A stretch of DNA of 58,196 nucleotides from Bolinopsis microptera (lineage: Eukaryota > Ctenophora > Tentaculata > Lobata > Bolinopsidae). The DNA lies in contig NC_087072.1 of assembly GCF_026151205.1 (NCBI RefSeq), forward strand, positions 24,323,603 to 24,381,798, written 5' to 3'. Shown here piece by piece: positions 13,401-25,400 of this stretch (position 1 is the stretch's first letter; every line of letters starts with the position of its first letter). Under the pieces are notes generated by a model. It was not told where the DNA came from. It saw only the letters and a list, made by a program, of their open reading frames with translations, and did not search any database. A program made the position numbers and the translations under genes.

Positions 13401-16400
13401 CATCTTTGGAGACAACCTTCTTGCTACACTGCATGGCAATAGCTTTGTAGACTCCACCATCTCTCTCAGTGACACTTTGTACGAAGTGTTCGCTGTCTTC
13501 ACTGGCCATCTTTTGCTTGTTATTCTTCCTCATCTTCACCCATTTAAGAGAAGTAGGCATGGGGCTACCAGCGTAGGAGACAGTCAGAGACAGGCTTTCT
13601 CCTTCGTTGAGCTCAATCTTGGTAGCAGGCACAACCAGTTCGAGGGGATCGACCTTGCACTCTCCTTCGTTAACAAATATGAGGGGAATGTTATTCTCGC
13701 AACTGTGGGTCCTCATGTGGCAGCCGTTGTAGTAAGTCTGACAATCTGTGGCGCAGATAGGTTTGTAAGTTGGGTCCACACAAGGTTTACACTGGCACTC
13801 CGTGGTGAGAGTCTGGTAGTTGGGAGAACAGAACTTCCTTTTAGGGCACCTCACTCCTCTGCACAGATCTTCCTTCACTTCCATGTAGGCTCTGCTGAAT
13901 GCTACTCCGTGTTTATTGGATACGATGCAGACGTACCATCCTTGATCAGTATGAGCCAAATTCTTGATAGTCCTCTCGACGCTCACCTTGCTATCCAAAG
14001 ACCTTCGACGATTTCCTCCAGCGTTGAACATATTGAAGTCAGTTATGGTGTCCTCTTTGACAATCATAACATTGGGAGTGGGGCTGCCTTCACCCTTGCA
14101 GACAAAATTAGCAGTTTCTCCGACTCCGTTGGTAAAATTGGCTGGTCCTTGGATTATGACAGGCATGAGGTCTTCGAGAGCAGTTGCCGCAACAAATAGG
14201 GCGGCGAAAACAAACAGCATGTTAAAAAGCACGGCCAACACGTATCAGTTGTATTGAATACTATTGAGAAAAGTGAACTATGGGATATCTGTGTTCTAAT
14301 GAGTGCAGCTCCTGCTATATACTAGTTACAAAGTATCCCGCCCAGAGAGAGCGTGATATGATGACGTCACACGCGCTCGCTTCCCATTGGTTGAGCGGAG
14401 TGGGCTGGTAGCGCGCCGTCAGCATCCCTCCACACCTAGGCTTTAACATGTCCCTCATTTGTGACATGCTGGAACGCAAGTCAGCCCAAATAAGTACACG
14501 CTACACATTATCTCAAATAAATCATAACATCATCTTTGAATTGTGATTAGAGAATGTGAGAATATTTGTTGCAGATTGTCTGTATGCACATATTATATAT
14601 GCTAGTTCTAGTATAAAATTACAATGTGACATCGGAATTCAATTTTCACAAGAGATTGTTCGCTGACGCAATTTTTACGCTCAGTTCCGAATCCATGACC
14701 GTCTTATCTAAGATTTACTCCTGATTTCCTCACATTTGACGATAATTGCCGATCATCTCCTCGTTAATATAGTGAAGTAAAAATAGTCCGGAAACAGGAC
14801 AAGACAGGTCTAATTTTTGGCAGCAATTTTCGGCATTTGCTATGAAGTACCGGTAGTGATGATATCTTCCAGCGGCTTTCTTTTTGAACGACTACTCAGT
14901 ACCACGTGCCTGTACGCCCTGCTGGCAAAATTGGAAAAATTGTATTTCACATGTCACCGTTAATATACTGGTCTGCGTATATTGCAGGGGATCATCACTC
15001 CGTAGTTTGATATAAGCACCGGGCGTTGATTTATTGACCCAGATGTTGACACTGATGCTTAAATTGGATTTTGAGGGCAGTACTGAGTACATAACAGTCA
15101 TGAATTAAAGCTTTTAAAGGAGACATTTGGCAAGTGATCATATCTGCGATGACGGGTATTGGCAGAAAACCCACAACTATTACTTTTGAATTATAATAAG
15201 GACAGTGCAACTTCCTTGATTTGAAGTTTGTGAAGAGGTGAGCAGACGAGTGATCAAACGTTCGCTGACGAGTTAGAAAGTTAAACTGCTAACTCAGATG
15301 GATTCTCAATTATCATTCCTTCTTATTCTTGTGAATATAGAGGTTGTACTTACATTTTCTAAAGTGGTGGCTGCCTGACATGATGGCTGCATCCCATTCT
15401 AAAATAGATATAGTTGCTGTGCCCCACCCGGCCAAGGAACTAAAAAGGGTGACCGTTTAACCGCAATATTTAGATTTTAGAGTGCATCATACTCGCTTCA
15501 ACGGTTGACACATTCCAACTGAATGGCACTTTTGTTTACTCTCTACTCTCCTCTCGATGTAATGCACACCTGACACCAAAGTGTCACTTGTCACGTCTGG
15601 AATATTGTATTGATGACGGCACAATGATTTGAACTTCAAAATTACGCACGAGTCACTCTTAGGGCAGATTGGGGCGAATCCACATGTCCTGAGTCCTGAT
15701 TAAATTCCATCTCTATTTATCTTCCGCTGTGGTACTTTGGGATGGAGATGTTGCGTTTTGGAGCTAAACATACGATTGTTTAATGTTTAATATGGCCACA
15801 TTGAAACCTTTAGAAATGAATCTAGAAGTCAGTGTGCTTGCTCCAGGTGCCCACTGCGATTCTTCAAATGCCGTATTAATTCCAACTATAAGTATATTAC
15901 CCTGCATTTCTCTCTTCCGCTTACATTCCTCTACATTTTTAACTTCCTTCTCTGTACCAACACGAACATGTTACTTATCCGTCAATTCAGGCAAACGGCT
16001 GCAGGATATGAGGAATATTTCAAATATTCAGCAACAATTCTGACTGTACCATAGTAAAACAAGTTCAATCAAGTTCTGTAGAAAAATAAATGGCGGTGTC
16101 GACCTTGCCAGATGAAAATACCTTTATCATATTCATATCCCTAAACCTAAGCATATCATTGTTTTGCTGGCATGCTGAAGCCACTGAAACATGTTTTAAC
16201 AACCTGTTAAACGCAGCACACAGCAGGTAGACGGCCAGTTGTTTCCTGGCCTGGTTTAACTTTGTTGTTATTAAAACTATCACGGTAAACTATTTACAGT
16301 GAAACATTAAGCTCCGGAAAGCAAACCACGTACAATTATAATATCGGTCCAACCAAGCTAATTATTTTTTACTCTTTTCGACACCTAAAGAGATCAATGA

Positions 16401-19400
16401 ACCTCTTCGAATATTTTCATATTTTTTTCAAAAATAATCTGTCACTCCCATCACTGTAAATGTGCAGTAACAATGAAATATTTAGCTGTCTCTAGGTTTT
16501 TTCTTGCAGTAAATTCATATTTCTGCAAGCTTTTCACTTCTAGTTCTTTGGCGCCGCCACTACTACAATAAAGAGATTATAATAAAGTTGTTGACTGCTC
16601 TTTTGAAACGTACATGTATAACGTATGGATGTGTTTGAGTATTTGAAGAATCGGAAAGTTAGTGACAGGTATGTTTTGGAAAACGCCTTCTCGTTTGGTG
16701 ACTTGACTTCCTTACAAGTTGCTATGCCGATTTGCTAAATTAAGCGTGAATTTCAATTTTAACCCGTAAATTTTGATCTTTTAATCATGTGACGAGCTAA
16801 TTTCAAGATTGTTCGTGTCAAATTTACACCAAATTTGTCACGGCACAAGAAGATAATATTTAATTATTTTACCGGAAATTTTGTCAGTTGAAAGATAATG
16901 AACAGTATCGCCTCAAGGCTCAAAATGCTCGTTAGCACCGAATTAAAGTATCTTATCATATTAAGATTTCTTGTTATAACAGTCGGTGAAACTTGTAGGT
17001 TATCAATTGTAGTACGGTTTCCAGCGCTGAAATAACTTTTCAAAAATTCCCAAGAATTTCCATTAGATCATGCATTGTTGAGTATTGGCCATCGAGTCAC
17101 CCCGAAGCTGGGACTATGGTTTAATGGTTAATGGTCGTTGTGCTGGGTTATGCCGAACTTATTGGAGGATTTCAGTCGCTACAAACTATTTTTCTAAGAA
17201 ACCGGAGCTTCAAACATTTACCTAGGTATAATTGGTAATAGCAGATTTATCAAGGTCGGGTGGCATTATGTTGCAGGATAATGATCTAAGTTTTACCCCG
17301 AGTAGGGCTTGTAACACTAGTTATCAATCTAAAACACCTTACCCGGACCTGAACCATCACTAACGATACACTAGAACAAGCCTGAAGCCACTTAACGAGT
17401 TATCCAAGAGCCTGTTTCTTAATTTATCTCAATTATATGTACTATGTTGATTGTTGAAACCCGAACAATAGGGTTTAATTAGGCTGACCGTAAACCGAGA
17501 CCCGGTAATATTTGTGAGCTTTAACATTTCATGCCAATTATATGCCTGTGAAGCTGTTTAAAATAATAAATTAGACTACGAGCTTTATTTTAAAATCCTA
17601 TTTTTATTTCCGGTTTTTACTAGTCTTCCGCAATAACTGTAAAAATTAAAGTTAAAAATGTTGCATGGAATAAATGCGGGTTTGAAAAAGCTAAAATTTA
17701 CTGTGTCGGGTTGACAGAGGGTGTGCCAATTTTATTTTCATGGAGCTGGCGCCAGACTGATAGTATTAGTTCATTTATCATTCAGTTCGGAGCAACATGA
17801 GTTAAGTTTAGGGGACCTTAAAACATCATCGATACTTAAACAAGTGAAACATTAGGTTTTTATGCTGGAGATATAAGTTAAACTAATATTTAGTGGCAAA
17901 AAAAACTTACGTTTCGCTTGTACAACTATCATCATGTTAATATCTGGGCCAATATCATAATTCACAGAAAGTTGATATTATCAGGACAATAAACTCGTTC
18001 TCATGCTGCATGACAGTTAAACTAAACGAAGCCTGTCAAACCCCTTCCATAATCCTGGCTCTCAGCTTCTTAAACATGACTTTAATTCCCGTGTGAAAGT
18101 AATTAATGCATCTTGACATATGTAACTATTGGCAGGCTAGTAGAGCCGTGGCAGGCTAGTAGAGCCGTGGCAGGCTAGTAGAGCCGTGGCAGGCTAGTAG
18201 AGCCGTGGCAGGCTAGTAGAGCCGTGGCAGGCTAGTAGAGCCGTGGCAGGCTAGTAGAGCCGTGGCAGGCTAGTAGAGCCGTGGCAGGCTAGTAGAGCCG
18301 TGGCAGGCTAGTAGAGCCGTGGCAGGCTAGTAGAGCCGTGGCAGGCTAGTAGAGCCGTGGCAGGCTAGTAGAGCCGTGGCAGGCTAGTAGAGCCGTGGCA
18401 GGCTAGTAGAGCCGTGGCAGGCTAGTAGAGCCGTGGCAGGCTAGTAGAGCCGTGGCAGGCTAGTAGAGCCGTGGCAGGCTAGTAGAGCCGTGGCAGGCTA
18501 GTAGAGCCGTGGCAGGCTAGTAGAGCCGTGGCAGGCTAGTAGAGCCGTGGCAGGCTAGTAGAGCCGTGGCAGGCTAGTAGAGCAGATGTCACCAAACCGG
18601 ATGATTTGGGTTTAGAGACCCGTTAAACATGATCGATACTTAAACAAGTGAAACATTATCTTTTTGTCCGCTAGATATAACCTAAACTAATATTTAGAGG
18701 CGAAAACAATCACGTTGAGCTTGCTAAAGTTAAACTATCGCCATGTTTATTATTATATCTGGAAGGTCAAAATCATGATTCGCTCACCCCTTCCATAATC
18801 CTGGCGCTCAGCTTCTTAAACATGACTTTAATTCCCGTGTGATAACAATTAATGCATCTTGACATTTGTAATTATTGGCAGGCCAGTAGAGCCGGAGCAG
18901 ATGTCACTAAGCCGGATGGTAGCTTTATTTACCCGACCTACGTACAGCTGACTATCGGCAATGTGTTTTCGCTCGGGTTCGGACCCTTCAGGTGGGTTTG
19001 TGCCAGTGGCAGGGAGGAGGATCTCCAGAAATCAGATGAGATAGCTGCTGGGGTTATCAGAGAGCAACTTACTGAGAGCCCTAGTCCGGAGGTGGAGGGT
19101 AACCTTCGAGATAACCTCACTTGGGTCAGTTTATTTTATATTTATTCTTATATTTATTTCTAGATATTAGCTCTATATTAGCTCTATGACAAAGGCGTTG
19201 TTTGTAAGGAATTGGAACAATATACTGCACTGTATCGTCACATTGTTGATTGTAATTCACTCTTGAAATACAAATAATTTGTGATTTTATAGTGTTGAAA
19301 TAGCTACAAAATAAGCTTTTAAGTGTTTCAAGTTAAGATTCCCAATTCTGACAATTTTTTAAATAGTTTGTTTAAGTCTAAAAGACATAGATGTAGATTC

Positions 19401-22400
19401 CTAAAACTCAAATGATGGGTATTCTGCTTAACTTGATTTATTTACGTCCATTTTCTTGGTTGTGAGACTTGAATGTAAAATGACTTTGAAGTATTGTTTT
19501 TAAAATGCCCATTTTGACGATAGTTATGAGTAGAGGCATAATAATGGGCTATTTTCAAATATAAGACCTGGAGTCAGAAATATTCGTATCATTTAACAGA
19601 TATCAGCCCATTGCCAAAATCGTTTAAAAAATGTTGCGTCATATTGCCGCTATAATGGTACGGTACGTGTTATTTTCACAATACTCGTGACATGATTTTT
19701 ATATTTACGTGCTTGGGCGGTACGAGTCACAAGAATTTTGAGTCTTTCCTCAACCTTTTTAACTATAGAAATGTTCGCGCTAGTTGTCCAGTTTAGGCTA
19801 ATTATTTTCCTTGTATGGCTTAAAAGCTACCTAAAAGATAACTCTGAACTATTTTGAACGCATCGAGAATTAACCTTTTTGGCATCTTCTAAGACAGTCT
19901 CTGAATTTGTGCAACGCCAATGGTCTTTCGCCTTTGCTGCACTTGTAAGTAATTAACCGCTACATGAGGCTTCTCCCGAGTTACTAACACTCACCAGCAG
20001 GTTTATAGATGGGAACACTCCGTACAGGTTCTTGGCAGCAGCAGACATGACCACCACAAGATGTTAGAAAGAGACAAAACAGTCACTCTTCAGATACCCA
20101 GCATCCACTAACTAGCTGAGCAATTAGCAGAGTAATTAGCAATTAGCTCAGCAAGTTCTCACTCTGAGCAAGTTCTCACTCTGTTTACCGTTCAATATTA
20201 CTCAGGTGGAGAAAGCAATGGACAACAAGCTGGTTGTGGGGTCCCAAGCTCGTATCCTGTACTGCAACCAGGCGGGCAGATCTAGGATAGCAGCTGCTTT
20301 CAACAGAGCTGTCGCTTCCGGGGATATATCTGCCCCTGTTGTAAGTTAAGTTGTGCCGTTAGTGTTAGTGTAGTAGTACGGTAAGGATTCATAGTTACAA
20401 TAGACCGAACATGTTCTAGTGTGTAGTGTAACCTGATTAGCAAGTCGTGAAATTCGGACACTTTCCATTACCCAACACACATTGTCATGGCTTTAAACAC
20501 TGATTTAATACCTATGATATTACTGGGTTTATGCCTTTTATTTTTTATTAGATTATTCGATTATTTAAATATTTACAAAACTGATAACAACAACATAAAA
20601 ACCTCATGATAATAAATGAACCCAAAATTCCGAAACCCATATGTAATTCGTTGCCTAAAACTCGGTATTTTATAATTATCATGAGTTCTTTACGTACATC
20701 ATAACTATTGATATTGTGAGTTCTTCACTTGAACTGTTTACATTTGGTTTCATTATCAACTTTACAAGTGGGTCACAAGTTTATCCATATCTGTAATAAT
20801 TTCCCATAGAAACAAACCCTTCTCTCGACAGGTGCTATCACGTGATCACCACGACGTGAGTGGAACGGACTCTCCCTACAGAGAGACATCCAACATTACT
20901 GACGGCTCTATGTGGTGCGCTGACATGTCCATTCAGAATGTGATCGGAGACGCGCTGCGCGGCGCTACTTACGTCAGCATCCACAACGGTGGTGGAGTTG
21001 GCTGGGGCGAGGTGAGGAGATATACCAGCCATGCTGATAAGTTTTGTAGAAGATAGTTTAGTTGTTGACATGTTGGAGTTGTCAGTCGTCGGCGTATTCC
21101 CATGGGAAGAGTAAATTAAGTTGCTAATGGGTTTTGATATGTTGAACTTGATAAACGTTGCATGGGTGCCATTACTTGTGGTGACATCAAGATTAAATTT
21201 GTGATCCAAAACTTAAGAAATGCCTTTTTGTCTGACAAGTTGAGAGGAGGTTTTAACTTTTCACGTTACGCTACTTATGTTTTATGTATACTGACAGTGA
21301 GTTAAGAAAGCCGAAATATCACTCCATGTTGAATCATGGTCATGGTGTCTCCAAAAAGGTTACATCGACTACCTTGGGCATATGGGTATAAATAGCATCA
21401 TTAGGTTTTTGTAGTCTGCATCGAAAGTTTTATAGTAAGTTTTGAAATATCCAGGAATAACACAATCACAACAGCTCGTACAGCCTAAATTATCATTTGA
21501 CGTAGACATTATTCTAGTATCATGAGCACTTGCGGATATTTTGGAAGAGTAGCACAAGCCGCTGCAGCTACCACATTTTATATTGATTCTATGATCAGCA
21601 GTAACACTGAAATTTTCAGGAAATGTCATCTTCAATTAATTTTTACGTTTGTGGAAGTACGGGTATCGGCCTTACAAAATGACAGGCCTCACAAAATGAC
21701 AGCCCACATAGACCATGCTGTAGCTTAGGTTCCCTATACATTGAACCCTATTCCTTTTACTGTATGAAAGAAAAAGCATTAATTAACACTTCCCAAGGAA
21801 TGATAATGACATAGAATCTATATTTCTTACATAAATATGGACGTTTTTGCTGTTCAGTCATTGCCCCGCCTAACTGTTACCCAGAATGGAGACCAAAGTT
21901 TTGAATTTAACCCCAGAAAACCAGGTACTACCATGACTTATGTCAATCAAAGACTACTCTGGTCAAATAAAAAAACTGATGTAGTGACTTTGGTAGAAGA
22001 AATGACAAAAAAATGACCTAGCCTCACAAAATGACAGTGTTATGCCTCACAAAATGACAGTTTTATTTTATGATACAAAGATGGCATATTTATATTGGAT
22101 GCCCCTTGCCTAATTATTGGTATTCTTAAACCGAGTAAGCTCATGATGAGCCTAAATGTGTTTGTTTGATCATCAATTTTGATCAAAATGCCTCACAAAA
22201 TGACACCGAAAAGCCTTACAAAATGACAATGTTTCAGATTGAATTATTTTCATCATCTAAAATGGATCAGAGACAGTCAATACAAGAAGGAGTTAAAAAT
22301 AATCATAATCTGACAGTTAACAATCAAGTAGCATTAAAAAAGTGCAGTTCTGATATCAAAACTTTGATTTCAAACTCTTTGATTTCAAACTCTGATTTCA

Positions 22401-25400
22401 AAACTCAACGAAATAAAGCTTCTATTTTATGAAAGCAGAGAGTAATAACAACTCCTAAAACATGTCAAACGTTAACTAAACACTGAAAAGTGATCTATCC
22501 AGTCATAGAAAATATCAAATATAACCAAATACTGTGTTCAAGTATGAAAACAAAAAATGATTTTTACGCCTCACAAAATGACATTTTTTAAATTTTTTCA
22601 AAGTATAAAAAATGTTCCTTTTTAAATATATTTTGGTAAAAACAGAACTGGTATAATATAAACAACATATATATCTAACAGTAAGACACGTGAAAGAATA
22701 ATGAAACTTTTTCCCAAATCGGATTTGAAGTGATGCCGTTTTGGGTTGTCATTTTGTAAGGCACTATCTCACGCGAAATTGCCCAACTTTTTTTAATCAT
22801 CCTTTTTCCTGTAAAAGCTATTCTAATCTTCAATCTATCATATTTATCTAACTGTCCTAGGTGAAATCAAATTTCTATAGGCTGCTGTTAAAAAATGACA
22901 GCCGTGACGAAATTGTCATTTTGTAAGGCATGTTTTTTTGGAAGATTTCAAAGATGACAATTTTTATCGCAAAATTTACGGTTTTTCAATCAAATCAACC
23001 CCCGGGAAGAAAAATATACCTGTTGAACTACCTATCTGGATAATAAAACATGAACAAAACTCATTTTTGTGCATTTCAGAGCCATCTCCTTTTTCGTGTC
23101 ATTTTGTAAGGCCGATACCCGTATAAGCAATAATAAAAAGTTATAATCTGACTATAGTTCAGATCAGAGTCTTTTACAAGAACCAAAGGTCTTTTATCTT
23201 TTTATGCTACAAAATTGCGATCCCTGTCTTATCTATGAGATCTAAATTAAAAACTGAAATCTCTTATTTGTTAAAGGGTTGTTAAAATATACGCTAATTC
23301 AGACGTTACAGTGATACCAAATGATATAATATTTAATGTTACAATACAAGGATCAATAAAAAATAGAGAATTTAAGTTTCAAAATTAATACTGTCGAGTC
23401 CTGTTATGTTTTACTTTATAAAACACAATTTCTAATTTTTTCTCCCGTTTCTCCTTTCTTCAACGTCTTGTCCAGTGACCGGTATCGGTTTGTTTCTAGT
23501 CTCGACCAGTAGAAATGATCCCATCATACAAAAGACCGATATGAAAGCTAGGCTCCCAAGAACCACCGCTTTGGAAGTGATGAGTGCCAAATTGTTGAAT
23601 AAGAACGGACCTGTGAAGGAGCCAACTCTAGAAATACCAGAACAAAAGCTGAACACGATACCCCTATGTGTTGTTGGTGCTAATTCTCCAGTCCAAAGCA
23701 AAATTCCTGAGTAGAGTCCGTTCACAAATATGGCTCCGATCAAACAGCTGACGCTTTCCAGTGTCCAGCCACTTCCAAATTCCACGTTTGGTATCGCTGT
23801 AAGGTAGGTCAGAGCGGCCCCTAGAAACATAAATATCATGGCATGTCTTCTTCCCTGCCAGTCTATTAAAGAAACAGACATAAAATAAGAAATTATTTCT
23901 CCCACACCAGCCATAATGTACCCTAAGTACCTATCTGGAAGGATATCTCCCCAACCGAAGCCAAAGCCATAAGAAAACATCGCAATGGACGGCCAAATGA
24001 CCATAAGGATTGAAGTTTCAAGCAGAAGACTTGGGTACCGGATAAATTCGGTCAGTTGCTGCCTGACATTATGGTTTCTATCTTTAGCTTTTCCGGCGTC
24101 TATTATTTGGATGTTTTCTAGATCCAGGTCCATATTGTTCAATTTCGCCAAGGCTTTGAAGGATTTCTTGGCTGCCTCCACATCATTTTTTATCAAATAG
24201 TATCTGGGTGATTCTGGACAGATAAAAATTTGTAATGATGTGAGCACCATGACTATGGACGCTGCTAAAAACATGTTGTTCCAGCTTATTACGAAGTAGC
24301 CAATTCCTACTAAAGGTACGTAACCAAATGAACCCAAACACCCTGCCCAACCGTTTATGATGTGTCTGTGTTTTGATGGAACAAGCTCCGCTGTTAGAAG
24401 GTACATTCCATCGGACTGTAAGATATTACCAACGCCCACGAAGAACCTAACTGCTAAAAGTGAGGCGTAGTTATGACAAAATGTTCCCATTAAAAGCGAG
24501 AAAGTCACGATGAACATACCAATTATTGCTGTATTCTTTCTCCCAATTCTATCAAACAAGTAACCACCTAGAATAAATCCTGACAATCCTCCAGCAAATA
24601 AAATTGACATTAACAAGGTTTTTCGTGCCTTCCGGAATCCGACATCGCAGTACAAATCAAACTCCGCAGAAAATGAGGAATGTTCAAGACTCCATTCTAT
24701 GTCAGAAGATCCAAGGATAAGTTCTTTTTTACCATCCACTTCGTTGGTAATTTCGCAAGGAAATTTGTGTAGTAATGATGGATTGGCTCTTGTCAAATTA
24801 AAGCACTTTATGGATTTGCATTTCCAAGTGTCGTCGGGGGTTGGATCAATACCTGAAACAAAATTTACAAATTAATAATTTGCTAAAATAAACATAGATC
24901 CTCTTCATTGAATGAATATATCAATAATCAAAAGTAATGCATACATAAATATTGAACACGCTTTTAACTTTTTCCTGATTATGTACTTTTCGGCCTATAT
25001 CATACGTCATAATAATCCGTAATTAGGCTTGTAAGTTATTTAACCCACACCAATCACCTGCGAATTCAGTTATAAAAACATTCGAAGTCCCTCCCAACCA
25101 TACCAACATCAGTGACATTAGCAGAGCTGTGTACTTCCAACTCCGGTTCCGGGCTAACTCCTCTAGCAGATCATCACAACTGACCAGTTTTCTGTCAGTA
25201 TCTTCTACCGGTAGGGTGGATCCGTAAGTTGGGTGAGCCTTGATCTCGTCTATCATCTTCACAACTTCTTCAAACTTTTGGGATATTCTTCGGTTTATAA
25301 CTTAACTTCGATGGCGTGGGGTATCCAATAATGAAAAAATGGTGAAAAAATGGTGAAAAATTGTGTATTCCCGGCGAAAATGGTCAAATTCTCAATTAGG

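Noticed and set aside
13309-14199. 296-codon plus-strand frame
   Set aside because: Exact antisense of the VWD gene first exon, whose protein has clear Ig, Kazal and VWD signatures; a shadow frame.
14892-15090. Short inverted repeat ACTCAGTAC/GTACTGAGT as a small transposon
   Set aside because: Arms are only about 9-10 bases with no target duplication; likely chance.
18131-18583. CRISPR-like array
   Set aside because: Units are contiguous 19-mers without spacers, inside a eukaryotic intron.
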